From NCBI GenBank assembly GCA_021014945.1, contig MU266436.1, positions 26,637 to 90,636 on the forward strand: a stretch of 64,000 bases of DNA, in the 5' to 3' direction. Positions 21,756-33,107 of the stretch are shown piece after piece. A model generated the notes under the pieces. It made no database searches. It was not told the DNA's origin and saw only the letters and a list, made by a program, of their open reading frames with translations. This DNA comes from Leucogyrophana mollusca (lineage: Eukaryota; Basidiomycota; Agaricomycetes; Boletales). The translations under genes and the position numbers were made by a program. Position 1 is the first letter of the stretch. The number at the start of each line of letters is the position of its first letter.

Positions 21756-23464
21756 ATGCTTGCCTCTATCAAAAAGGCGGGTTCCCTGGCTCGTGTAGGT
21801 CTTTTTGCGCTCGTTTTGCAGCATTTTTTTGACGTAAATTTCATCTTTTGAACAGGCTGCGTCTGCGGGCCAGAGGCGTCTGCTTTCTATTCACGAGTAT
21901 CAGTCCGTGAACTTGCTCAACTCTGTGAGATTTTGGCCTATCTGCAACGCCAGCACATTTACTTATATGCGTATACGACTTGTAGTATGGAATTCCGACT
22001 CCAAAGAGTATTGCTGCGAAGTCCCCAGAAGAAGCCTTCAATGTTGCAAAGAACTTCGGCAAGTATATTCCGTCACCACCCGAAAAATCATCCGAGCTTA
22101 TCACACACAGGCAACGACAAGCTGGTGATCAAGGCTCAGGTTTTGGCTGGAGGCCGTGGCAAGGGCAAATTTGACAGTGGATTCCAAGGCGGTGTCCACA
22201 CTGTTGATAGGTATGTCCAACTCATTCTGTCGTAGGTACGTGTAGTTGAACCGTTCCCAGCCCTGAGCAGGCTCAAGATTACGCCAGCAAGATGATCGGT
22301 TCCAAGCTGATCACCAAACAAACTGGTGCAGCTGGTCGCATCTGCAACGCTGTACGTTGGTCCGGACGAAATTTTTATACTGGTCTGATGCCTTTGAACC
22401 GTTTAGGTTATGCTCGCTGAGCGTCGCGACCCCTCTCACGAGTACTACGTGGCGGTCCTCAATGACCGTGTCACGCAAGGCCCCGTCCTTGTCGTCTCTA
22501 GCCAAGGAGGCATGAACATCGAGGAGGTCGCTGCCAAGGACCCCGATGCGATCATAACAACCCCCATCGACTTCGAGAAGGGTGTCAGCAAACCCACGGC
22601 CCTCGAACTTGCGAGAAAGCTTGGTTTCAAGGATGAGGCTGCACAACAAGAGGCCGCTGACATTTTCATCAACCTGTACAAAATTTTCAAGGACAAGGAT
22701 GCTACCCAAATCGAGATCAACCCTTTGGCCGAGACCACGGACGGCCATGTCCTCTGGTGAGCGTCCAGTAATGTGGCGAGATGTACACGACCTGATTCAA
22801 ATTTTCGTTCCTCTTAGCATGGATGCTAAGTTCGGGTTCGACGACAACGCCGAGTTCCGCCAGAAGGACGTCTTCGCATTGCGTGATATCTCACAAGAAG
22901 AACCGTCTGAGGTGGAAGCTCAGAAGGCAAACCTAAATTTCATCAAGCTCGATGGCAGCATCGGCTGCTTGGTGAACGGTGCTGGTTTGGCTATGGCCAC
23001 TATGGACGTTCTTTCGCTACACGGCGGGAACCCTGCGAACTTCCTTGACGTCGGAGGGTAAGGACCCACTACAACCCGCTTTCACACTCGAGATTTATAC
23101 TCACCCACTTATTTCAGAGGTGCGACGCCTGAAACCGTGAAGAAGGCCTTTGAGATTCTCCTCAGCGACCCTAAAGTCAAGAGCATCTTCATCAACATCT
23201 TCGGTGGTATCATGCGTTGCGACTACATCGCTGAGGGTGTGATCAGAGCCACGAAGGAACTCAATCTTACCATCCCGCTGGTTGTCAGGCTCAAGGGGAC
23301 GAAGGAAGCAGAGGCCAAGCAGTAAGTCTTCACGTCGTCATCAATATTGCGGACCGACGTTGAGATACTTTTGCAGAATGATCAAGGAATCAGGTCTGAA
23401 GATTATCCCCTTCGACGGTTTGGATGAGGCAGCCGAGAAAGCTGTGCAGCTCGCCCACGCCTAG
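21756..23464 (+). CDS. LSC2: Succinyl-CoA ligase beta subunit, mitochondrial
   Basis: TCA-cycle enzyme subunit that couples succinyl-CoA cleavage to nucleoside triphosphate formation. Exon 1 encodes [13 protein letters not shown], and the next exon [19 protein letters not shown], which together look like a mitochondrial presequence running into the ATP-grasp domain. Further exons give [98 protein letters not shown] and [20 protein letters not shown]. The glycine-rich loop, the Asn/Asp metal-binding block and the C-terminal flavodoxin-like half are all present. The stop is TAG at 23462-23464. About seven introns are needed. Length near 420 residues fits. ADP- or GDP-specificity cannot be told from the sequence. 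Confidence 0.96.
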
Positions 23465-23660
23465 ATGCCCATAGAATAATCTACTAGTACTTTTCACAGT
23501 AGTTCTTCGATACCTTCGAGCTCACATTCCGCCTGGCTTGGCTTAATTTACTGGCTTTCAATAAAACATCGTTTCTTGAGGAGAAAGAGTAAGTACGAGG
23601 ACAGCATATACCGTAGAGACAAAGAAACAGTGATATATATCGTCATAGAATCACAGCTAT

Positions 23661-26600
23661 TTACCACGAAGGTCGTGCGAACGGTGGCTGGGGGACCGGA
23701 TTGTATGGCGAGGAATGTGAGGGTTGATGATTAGTATGTGGGTGGTGCATGGGAGGTGGGACGGGACCACCGTCAGGGCGTGCTTGGCCACGCGCAGAAG
23801 GAATGGGGCTCATATAAGGTTGGTGACCTGGTGGAACGTGCATCATAGGAGGAGCATGCATCATGACAGGACTCCCTGCATACATCGGTGCGTTTGGGTG
23901 TGAGGGTGTTGCGTGATGCATGACAGGACTCATGACAGGCATGCCCCTAGGGCGCGGTTGAGATGTTCCATTGAGTTGTGGCACATTCTGCATTCCGTGA
24001 GGTGGTGGTGCGGAAGTGTACATCGAAGGTCCTCCACCCGGTGACGGATAACTCATTATTTGAGCAGGGTAGGGAGAGGACAATGGCCTCATCGCGCCAT
24101 TGTGGTTCTGAGGGGGAGGGAGTGACATCCACATCGGTTGGCTGAAACCATTGACTGGCATCCTTGGGACGGGGCTGGGCGCAGCAGGTGGGTACATGAG
24201 AGTGGGACTAGGCGAGTGAGCCATCATTGGTGATGGGTATGAAGGATAGGAGGGCCTCATGCTCGTATTCGGAGGTTGGAGTGGGCTGGCATAGGAAAAG
24301 GTGGATGGTCGCCCAATGGGGCCACTTGCTGACGAGGGTGATAATGGAGTATTGCGGTGAGGAGCTGCGCTGGACGACGACGGTACTTGTTGGAAAGCAC
24401 GTGTTACATCATGAAGTGACATTTTGGAGGAAACGATAGAACTTGTGGGTGGTGGTGTCTCTCCGTCCTCAGACTTGACGTCTTGCAAGGTAAAAGGGAG
24501 AGCCGTCAAGTCATCAGCGATGCCTTCAAGAGAATTCACTGCAGGAAGTGGAGCCTTGTCTGCGGCCTGTGACCAAACAGCCTTCAGATGCTCCGGATCG
24601 GGCCCTCTAGCCGGTGACTCCTTCGTCGAAAAGCTCAAGGGAGACTTCGACCACGCAGTGGTGTAAGATCCTGACGCGGGCGTGGCAAGAGCACGATCAC
24701 TCTGTGGATATCATGAGTAATGTGTGCTGAATGAAGATGGAATACATACAGGCTCGTCGGCGCTTTTATTCTCCACCGATGTTGTAACCAAAAGCCTCGG
24801 TGACTCTGAGCCCAATCCATTGACAACTCTGCTTGTGATCGCCTCTTCCTTCCCGACGGTTGATGATTTCAGCGGCGACAACGAGACCGATGTTGACGAG
24901 AAAAGTATGCTCGACGGTGATTGCTCCTCTAGCTCGCTGATTACGGTGAAGTTGACCGCAGGCTTCTCTTCAGGACTCTTGAGATCTGGTGGCGGATCAC
25001 GATAGAATCCAACCGCAGATCCAGCGGGCATTTTGGGTTGAGATCTTGCTCGTGACAGAGCGGCTTCTGCCTTCGCTGCAGCCGCATCATCGGAAGGGGC
25101 TGCGCCAGGGGAAGCATGAAGTAGTTCAGGTGGGGGTGAGCGGCTCATGGTGTCGAGAGCAGGCGAGGGGGTCACCTCTACAATCACTTCCGGAATTGTC
25201 TCCGAGACAGAAGATGGAAGGGGAGCTTTCCGCCAGGACAGCAAGTCATCAACAACCTTCGAACGTGGGGGAGGCGCGCTTGGCTTTGATGCGACAGAGG
25301 GAAGGTGCACTTTTGGTCCAAAGTTAGCGGCTCCAGGGGACGTCGTCGACCTATGAGCAGATTTCGTCCTTGGGAGTGAGACTCGATATTTCACTCTCCC
25401 CTTGTATGGCTGGGCTTTGCGGAACAAGACGTCGTTCAGGGAGAAGTCTCGCCTGCTCATGCCCTCGACTGGTGGCTCCCACGACATAATATCCCAGCGA
25501 ATATGACCCATCGTGTTCTTAGCATAGTGAGCCTGCTTCTTAGGCATTGGATCCATCGGGCGAGAAATACTTGGAAGCCGAACCACATATGCGTTCCAAG
25601 CTGGCTTCGGAGAACGCGGGGGTTCGCACCGAGTGACGTCAAATACCTCCTGGTCTTGTTGGTCAGGGTTAGGCTGCCGGGGGCGCAATGCAGGAGGTAG
25701 CCATTTCGGCTCTTTGACCGCCTTCACCGAACTTGCAACGACAAAAGGGTTTGACTTGATGGAGGATGTGCTGACATCTGGGTCAAAAGAACCTAGGGAA
25801 AATGAATCCTTGGTAGGATCACCCGCTTGCATACCAACAAGCGCCCCTTTGATACGAGACATGACATCGTCCAGAGCTGACATTGGTGCCTCGCGGTAAG
25901 AGGTGGCTGTCCTGGGCGTTCGCTGTTGCGAGGAACTCAGGGGAGGAGCAATGACCACCTGGCTGCCAACGTGACTGTCTCCGTTGGAAGTGTCTGCAGT
26001 AGTCGATATTCCAGTGACGTCTGAAAGTGATGTGGCGGCCACGGACATACTTGTTGTCGCCTCGCTATCGCGTCTTCTACCCGAGCTACGCGGCTCCTCT
26101 TGGCCGAGAGCTGACCCAGACATTGAAGGACGTGCAAGTTCGACAGATCCTTTACGTCGCCAGCCGTCCGCGGAAACTTTCGGAGGTGGGGGCGTGTCCT
26201 CGAAGAAATCACTTGCAACAGGTCTGGAGGGGCGTGATCCACCATTCTCCGTTGTCTCGGAGTGGTTCGGTGGGGTTGAGGCGGGTAAAGGATCCGTTGA
26301 ACCAACAAACTTTCCGAGTTCCGAAAAGTCGACTACCTCAAGATCTTCACCAGCAGCAGCAGTGATAGGTTCCTGAACACCATGAAGCATGGGGGGAGGC
26401 TGCTGCTGCGATGCTGTAGGACGAGCGTGCACCTGGCGAGGCGTTGACGGAAGAAGGCTGGTTTTCCTTGACGGCGTTGGTGGGGGGAGCGGATTAGCCT
26501 TGCTTCTCCAGGACTCAGCTTGCCCTGCAGGCGACGGCTGATCCGGCCCTGCAACGGGTGTAGTGTGGGATGGCCGTCCCGAGACCGGCGGTCGCGATAT

Positions 26601-29065
26601 TGGCTTCAAGGAAGAGGTCCTTCCTATTTGTGGTCGAACGGTAGGGGGCAGAGGCCCAGGTACCTCAGACGTCGGCGCCTTGGATTGTACCGTCTCTGGC
26701 GTGGGTAGCTTGGTAGTGCTGACCGCGGCTTCGATCACTTGTATCGCTTCCTCCTCCTACGGGTAAAATGAATATATCACAGGGCGTAGCGACGAAGAAA
26801 CGTACCTGAGCAGTCGGCTTCTTTGCCTCGACTTGTACCTTCATCTTTTCCTCAAGCTCAGCTGCCTTCCGCCTGGCGCGCTCTTTTTCCCTCTCCCTCT
26901 CTTCTTCCTCGCGCTGCCGGCGCTGCTTGGCACGCTCGGCGGACTGATGCATGGCAGTTTTGTGCACGTCTTCGAGATCCAAGCCTGTAGCAGAAAGCGG
27001 CTGAGTAACCTCCGAATGTATAGACGCTTGTGACAGGACTGGGGATGCTACGAGTGCATTTCCTCCAAGGGGACCCAATGAAACAGGAGACTCTCCAGCA
27101 GCAACGGACGGCGGGCGTGACGAGGGCTCTCTCGACGAAAGCCTGCGCTGTGGCGGTGGTGCTCCTTGCATTAGATGAGGCGGAAATTGACGGCCTGTAT
27201 CCTTCGATCGCTCTTGTAGCGATCCCGGTAATGGCGGCGGACCCATGTTGGAAAGGCGTCTGCTCCGACCATCGCTAGCCGAGTCACGACGGTCTCTACC
27301 GATGGGAGGAATATGGGGGTCCCTTCCCCGCCCAAATGCTTGACCTGGCGGCATACTGAGCGATGGCGGAGGCATGCTATCCCTTTGCTTGGGGAAGGGG
27401 CCAGATGCGTACCCGTTTCCGAAGCCTCGTCCACGCGGAGGTCCGTCACTGTTTCCAAGTGGTTTTTGCAGTAACTGAACCGAGTGGACGGGAGATTGAG
27501 GCGGTATATCGCGACCACTCCGACTGTCAACAGGAGATAGACTGGTGTCGAAGTGAGAGCCCCTTCTAGCAGGTGGATGGGGACCAGCTGGGAAGGCATG
27601 TCGAGGGGGAGGATGCGAACTGCTGTAAGGCTCTAGTCTATTAGAGCGCTCATTGAATAATACTCTCGAGCTCTCAGATGGCGAGTGACTTGGGTGCGAA
27701 GATGCAGGAGACGAGGAAGGCTGGCGTGTAGTGCGAGGGGGAAATTCTCGGTGCGGTATCGAGGGCGAGGTTTTCGAGCGTGGCCAACTACGATCGAAGT
27801 CATCCGCGAATCTCTCTTCCTTGCTCACTGGGCCGTCAGAGGTTAGCGAAGTGTCACCTGCTCCCAGGGAGGCTCCTCCGGCGCTGGGGGAGGGTGGTTG
27901 TTGGGGCGGAATATCTGCGGGAGATATCTTGTATTGCCGTCCATCGCCAAATTCTATGACACCGTCCAAGAAATTGTCGTCGTCTTCCTCCATCTGCAAC
28001 ATGAGTCGGTGAGAAGTTCCCTAGGAGGAGAAAACGAACGAACCTCATCCCAATGGTGGGCATTGGGGTTCAGATGTACTCCGCGGAATGCATCCGCCTC
28101 TTCCAAGGTGACTTGTTTGGAAGGGGGTCCGCCTTCAGCCTTTGCCGCGTCGACCACCTTGACTTTGCGTGATGGCAAGGTGCCTGGGGCCATAATTCTC
28201 AGTGAAATCCGAAAAATGGGGAAGACAAGTCGAACTACCATGTGCAACTTCGGCGGCAGTGGGGAATTCACTGGGGACTGCATTCTCTGCGAGCGAAGTT
28301 GATGCCGAGGCGTTTGCATTCCCCCAAGCTGGCCGAGATGGTCCATTCTTCCGCGCCGTGGTGGCCGAAGTCGCTGCAGCAGCTCGAGGTTGGGGTTGTA
28401 TGACCTTTCCGGCGTGAGGAAGCTGTGGGGCTGCAGGGGCAGGGGCGAGTGGCGGTGGCGGATGCGAGGGTGGCACATTGGAAGAAGTCGACGGAGTGGA
28501 AGAAACTGGTGGGGTTGCGGAAGATGGGCGCGACCAACCTGGGCCAGTTGTTGTTGAGAGTGGGGGTGCCGCGGTCAGTTTCGCCGTGACAAGTCGCGAA
28601 TGCGAGTTTGAAGGTTGAGTAGCTGGTCGTGCTGCTAGAACCGAGGTGTAAGCGCTGCATAATTATGTACATAACAAACTCACGAGCTGGGCTCCCTGAC
28701 TTGACCGTGACTAGGTTCGAGGAAACCGGCGTTGAGCCAGCTGAGGAGTTCTTCTCCAAGAACTTCTTATTGATGTTCACGGCACTGAATTTCTTCGGAT
28801 GGGGGACGGAGAGGGGAGTGAATGGACTTGAGATCCCCGAAGCGGGCGATGGACGTGATGGAGCAGCGGAATTTGCGGGGGATATGGAGTTTGGCGAGAG
28901 AGGGCTCTGGTCTGAACAAACAGTATCCGAGTTTCCTACAGGAGGCTTGTCAGCGAGATTGATTGCTGGGTCCTCTGCGCTCAAATTCAGAGCCTGAGCG
29001 ATTGCTGGTCCATTGCTTGGGTTCAAATCTGATAGCCCCGTGTCTGTTTTGTCGATATTGGCCAT
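23661..29065 (-). CDS. Very large intrinsically disordered Pro/Ser-rich protein
   Basis: Long minus-strand frames (325, 675 and about 400 residues) join across ordinary introns. One example is KKPTAQ to EEEAIQVIEAAVS over a 48-base intron near 26.78 kb. Another is KSADEP to SDRALATPASGS near 24.7 kb. The start is taken as the ATG at 29065 (ANIDKTDTGLSDLNPSNG). A conserved-looking N-terminal motif is AVNINKKFLEKNSSAGS. Around 28.1 kb there is TLEEADAFRGVHLNPNAHHW, then an acidic patch (EEDDDNFLDGVIEFGDGRQY), a charged coiled coil (RRQREEEEREREKERARRK) and the ordered-looking block YAKNTMGHIRWDIMSWEPP. The C-terminus is Pro/Met/His-rich. Total size is about 1,650 residues. Function unknown. A scaffold or RNA-related role is possible but not shown. 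Splitting into two genes is the main alternative. Confidence 0.65.
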
Positions 29066-29438
29066 ATACGCGTCGCAAGACGCTCGTAGTCAGTTTTATG
29101 TGCCTTTGAATGAGTGGCAAGGACGGCCGAACAATAGTTCAATAACAGCGATATAATGAAAGAATAAATTAATTCCAGGACATGAAGCTTGCAGGACTTA
29201 CACTCACCTTGAGGATGGGCACAATGGTTAGGAACGAAGTATTTGTGACGCTTTTCTCGCTTGTTGCGGTAAGGGAACGCTGCATGTGGCCTGTTGGCGG
29301 ATGGCGGGCGGGACGTGCGGCGACCGCATGTCCACTTTAGGAAGCTCACCGGCGTCGCGTTCGGAGGTGCATGAATATATATAAAAACTGAGTTATAATA
29401 TTACATATTACAGATATAATACACGAATCAAGAGATCC
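29066..29438. other. Intergenic spacer
   Basis: About 370 bases upstream of the large disordered protein and downstream of SPF27, both on the minus strand. AT-rich near 29.37-29.43 kb. No gene seen. Confidence 0.4.
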
Positions 29439-30225
29439 CTACAGGTCAGCAAGGTCAGCCTCCTTTTTATTCAGTCTATCCACCTCGGCGTCCAGAGCTA
29501 CATTCGCCATCTCGATTTGGAGGATGCTTGATATCAATTCCGTCCACCGCGTCTCAAGGGCGTTGAGCTGGTTTCCTACGCGGGTCTGGATAGTTGGGGT
29601 CAGCACACGGTCTCATTCGTACTAGCTCGGCGCATACCTGTGAGTTCTTTCTCTCTCGGTTGAGCTCTGTGGTAAGCTGCTTCAAATCTTCCGATGCTTT
29701 CTCAGCTTGCTTAGCTGTCTCTTCCAGTAGGTAATTGTGTATCCGCCATGCATTAGGGCCATATGTCTGCAATAATGCTAGATTTGTGTGTCTAGATAGG
29801 CATGAGGAGTAAGCGAATGTTCACTTCAAAGATAAACGTGCACACCGTATGCGTTGGTGCTCCAGTTGCGCGTGGGCATTTTTGAGGGCCTCTTGCCATT
29901 CCTCGTCCGTGGCAGGCGTTGACGTTGGTGCAGGTAACTGATAGCGCAGTGAGTCCAAGGGCGGTAGTGGCTGATGACCCTCAACTCGAGCAAGCTCGGC
30001 CGCCAACAACGGGTTATTCTGCGCGCGATTATAAGAGCGTGAATTCACTCGGCCGAAATAACGCACCGTAAAGAGCTCGAATGGAGGGGGGACATTTGGG
30101 TGCAACGTCTGTGGGGCCTTTGGCTCGCGAGCCAACTCCCACTCTACCTTTTCTTTGAGAATGGGAAACTGTTCCAGGTCATTGTCATAGTACGGGAGCG
30201 AGTCGAATATTTCCATCGAGGCCAT
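29439..30225 (-). CDS. Pre-mRNA splicing factor SPF27 (BCAS2/Cwf7 family)
   Basis: SPF27 is a core helical subunit of the Prp19/NineTeen complex of the spliceosome. The ATG at 30225 begins ASMEIFDSLPYYDNDLEQFP, the signature start of the family. It continues KEKVEWELAREPKAP, NPLLAAELARVEGHQPLPP and DSLRYQLPAPT. Later exons give LLQTYGPNAWRIHNYLLEE, QAEKASEDLKQLTTELNRER and GNQLNALETRWTELISSILQ, then a coiled-coil tail ending EADLADL before TAG at 29439. Predicted length is about 215-220 residues, as expected. An in-frame extension upstream of 30225 exists but lacks family similarity. The gene faces the complex I subunit gene across 114 bases. Confidence 0.92.
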
Positions 30226-30339
30226 AATTGTATATCGGTGCAGGCCGTGGAATGGTCGGTCAACGGAATAGCCTCTTGTCGGAGTCTGAACTCGCCTCAA
30301 AGTACCTTCTGTTCTTGCTCGTAGTATACCGGCGAGATC
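30226..30339. promoter_or_regulatory. Short bidirectional promoter
   Basis: Only 114 bases separate the SPF27 ATG (minus strand) from the complex I subunit ATG (plus strand). Both transcripts must start inside or very near this stretch. No TATA box was seen. Confidence 0.6.
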
Positions 30340-31420
30340 ATGTCTTTCCGTGCAGGTTTGCGGGCGGGCAATCTGCTTAAAAATGCATCTTTGCGGCCAT
30401 TAAAGTCGACAAATGTCGCTTTGGCTCGCTGTATCCAGTCTTCATCCTCGTCGAAAGGTGCGTCCGTGAGGTCCAGTTCGAATGACAGACAGTAACCTCA
30501 CTCTAAACCAGCCTCCGTCTCCCCGTTTACTGAGCCCACCTCGCCAAATCCTACTGCCACAAAATATGCCGAAACCACGGAGTCGCTGCATACCTATGGA
30601 TCGTACCTTATGCAATGCCTCCCAAAGTTCATCCAGCAGTTCTCCGTCCTCAAGGATGAGCTCACTCTCCACGTCGCGCCTTCAGCAATCGTCCAGGTCT
30701 TGACGTTCCTTCGTGACCACTCGCAGTGCCAATTTAAGAGTGTGGTCGACATCACCGCAGTCGACTTTCCCGAGAGGGAGAAAAGGTTTGAAGTGGTTTA
30801 CAACCTCTTGAGTTTCAAGCATGCCGGCAGAATTCGGGTCAAGACTTATGCAGGCGAAGCGGACCCGGTCCCCAGCGTAACTTCTATCTTCAGGGGTGCA
30901 GACTGGTATGAGAGGGAAACATGGGACATGTATGGTGTCTTCTTCTCTGGCCACCCTGATCTGTAAGTCACTCGGCAGTTTTTCCTGCCACTCACACTGA
31001 CATATTGGTGCAGTCGTCGCATACTCACCGACTACGGTATGTACATTTCAATGAAACACTTCTCATCCTAACATTTCATTCAGGGTTCGAGGGACACCCC
31101 TTGCGCAAAGACTTCCCGCTGACTGTGTGTTAGTTCCATTCTCTGCCAGATTTTATATTGATCTCGGGCATGCAGGGTTACACTGAACTTCGTTACGACG
31201 AAGAGCGGAAGCGCGTTGTATACGAGCCTCTTCAACTTACCCAGGCGTTCCGGTCAGTAGCGTTTCGATACGGGCATTTATATCTGCCTGCTCACACATA
31301 TTCCACAGCAACTTCGAATCGCTCTCGCCCTGGGAACAGGTTGGCTCTGGAACTGAGCCTATCAGGCCCGCAGAGCTCAAGTCGGTACCTCCGCCTCAAC
31401 CCAAGGAGCCACCCAAGTAG
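30340..31420 (+). CDS. NADH:ubiquinone oxidoreductase 30 kDa subunit (NDUFS3), mitochondrial
   Basis: Core peripheral-arm subunit of respiratory complex I. The ATG at 30340 encodes a presequence (MSFRAGLRAGNLLKNASLRP, rich in Arg/Lys/Ser and free of acids). A GTGCGT...CCAG intron joins it to ASVSPFTEPTSPNPTATKYA and HTYGSYLMQCLPKFIQQFSV. The domain reads FKSVVDITAVDFPEREKRFE, VYNLLSFKHAGRIRVKTYA and the family signature WYERETWDMYGVFFSGHPDL, then [20 protein letters not shown] and NFESLSPWEQVG. It ends PQPKEPPK with TAG at 31418-31420. This start rules out the antisense frame covering the same exon. Length near 280 residues fits. Confidence 0.95.
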
Positions 31421-31543
31421 ATACGTATTTGCGTAAATGGACTAGCTTTCAACAACCCTCCACGCTGGACCGTGCAGGAACGATCAGTTCATAAGGAGTG
31501 CATATAGTATACAAGCGTGACGGCAGACACTAGAAATGGTGGA

Positions 31544-32983
31544 TTAAGACGATGGCTCCGGTGCTGGTGACTCCTCGCCAGCAACTTTGGCGGCGTCCTT
31601 CTTGCCCCATCCCATTCTTGCAACGATATAGTCCTGCCCGATGACTTCAACACCTACTCTCAATGCCTCAGCGACTGAATCCTCCACCCAATCATAATCA
31701 TCCCAGATGTCAAGCCAGCTCCCCGGCACCGCCTGAGTGACTGTCGTGTGCACGAGCTGATGCCCTGGATCCGATAGATGCAATATAAACTGGAGGTTGA
31801 ACTGTTCTGGTGGAGGAGAACCCGAATCAGGTGTTGACCCAGCTGGCTGAGGGAGGGTGAAAGAGGTCAAGAACGGCTGGATCCGGAGATATATGGAAGA
31901 ATAAGTGGTGGGGTTCTGGATCGAAGACTCCTTTGCAGGAGTCGGTTTCGTATTGTTCTTGATCAGTTCATCTAAGTTCGCCTGCCAAGACCACAGCTCT
32001 GAGCAATTATATGGATGCATGAAGAAGTCAAATTACCAACCTGGGCGAGTTTCAGAGCGGCTTCGTAGCCATCTACGGTATTGAGGTCCCGTGCTGAATC
32101 CGATGCTGCGTCCTTCGGTCTCGACTCATCCCCTCTATTCACGACGAGATCCCCGCCTTCAACTTGCTCCATGATCTATGCAAGGGGTATCGTTAATACA
32201 AGAGAATGCATTGGGACGGATTGACTCACCCTAGTAAGCGCGCGATAGACGAGCGACTCAATCCCATCGTAGCCTCTCATGTCATGACTCAACCACACTT
32301 GAATAACCTCGTGCTCTGAAATGGGCGGTGCAACTACGTTTAGGATATCTGTCAGAGTCGAGAGCCCAACTCGCTTAAAGTCCTGCCCTAAGAATGAGAA
32401 CCTGAATGAGTCGGTGAGGAAGCACGCCGACAATGTAGATCACACCGAGTTTGTCTAGCTGGGCTGTCTTTGCGTACTCCAAGACGCCTTCTCCCCACTT
32501 GCTAACTTGCTCGTTCTTTGGCAAGTTCTTCACCTGCTCGTCGACTACAGACTTGGCCTGCTGGATAGCAGCAGATGCACTAGTCCATACGCTACCCCAG
32601 CCCCATCCGCCCGCACCTGCGGGGGCTGCTTGCTCAGCTTTCGCAACAGAGGTGGCAGAACTGGCACCGGTAGACGTCTCCGGCTTTCCGGAGAGCGACG
32701 TTGTAGAAGACGAGGGGTGCATGCCCACTTTAACTCGTTCGGTGCTCTTTCTGAGAGAAGGAGTACCTGCGCGCGATATGGGCCTGTCGATATGTGAGGT
32801 AGTTGTGCGCGTTGGCTCAGAGCTCTTCTGAGTTATCTCGTCGATAAAAGCGAGTACATCGGCGGGATCGTTGCCTGATGGGGCTGCTGATACATTATTC
32901 CCGGCTGGAGTTGGGTGTAAGGAGTCGAGGTCGTCCAGGAATTGAAGAGCCTCTTCCTGCTTGGACTTGGACTTGGACGCCAT
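31544..32983 (-). CDS. Mtc1-like protein (maintenance of telomere capping protein 1 family)
   Basis: The ATG at 32983 starts ASKSKSKQEEALQFLDDLDS, typical of the family. Next come DPADVLAFIDEITQKS, a Ser/Thr-rich linker with RPISRAGTPSLRKSTERVK, and GGWGWGSVWTSASAAIQQAK with VKNLPKNEQVSKWGEGVLEY. After splicing there follow QDFKRVGLSTLTDILNVVAP and EVIQVWLSHDMRGYDGIESL, then ANLDELIKNNT and LHLSDPGHQLVHTTVTQAVP. The C-terminus has WLDIWDDYDWVEDSVAEALR and GQDYIVARMGWGK. In yeast the name comes from a genetic link to cdc13. The molecular role is not settled, and a membrane-trafficking link has been suggested. Predicted length is about 430 residues. Confidence 0.85.
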
Positions 32984-33107
32984 CGTTTGGGTTACGGACT
33001 TGGGTTAGCTGTGGCTGTGAAGCCTGTGTATTGGAATAGACTCCGCCGCGCTAGCCTTTAGGGCACTTGCTTATTGCGTCCTTATCCCTGTCTTGTCCCT
33101 TTGACCA

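Noticed and set aside
30340..30480. Minus-strand frame reading FELDLTDAPFDEDEDWIQRA, which looked like a protein exon
   Set aside because: The plus strand gives a clean mitochondrial leader and in-frame splice into the NDUFS3 homologue over the same bases, so the minus frame is its shadow.
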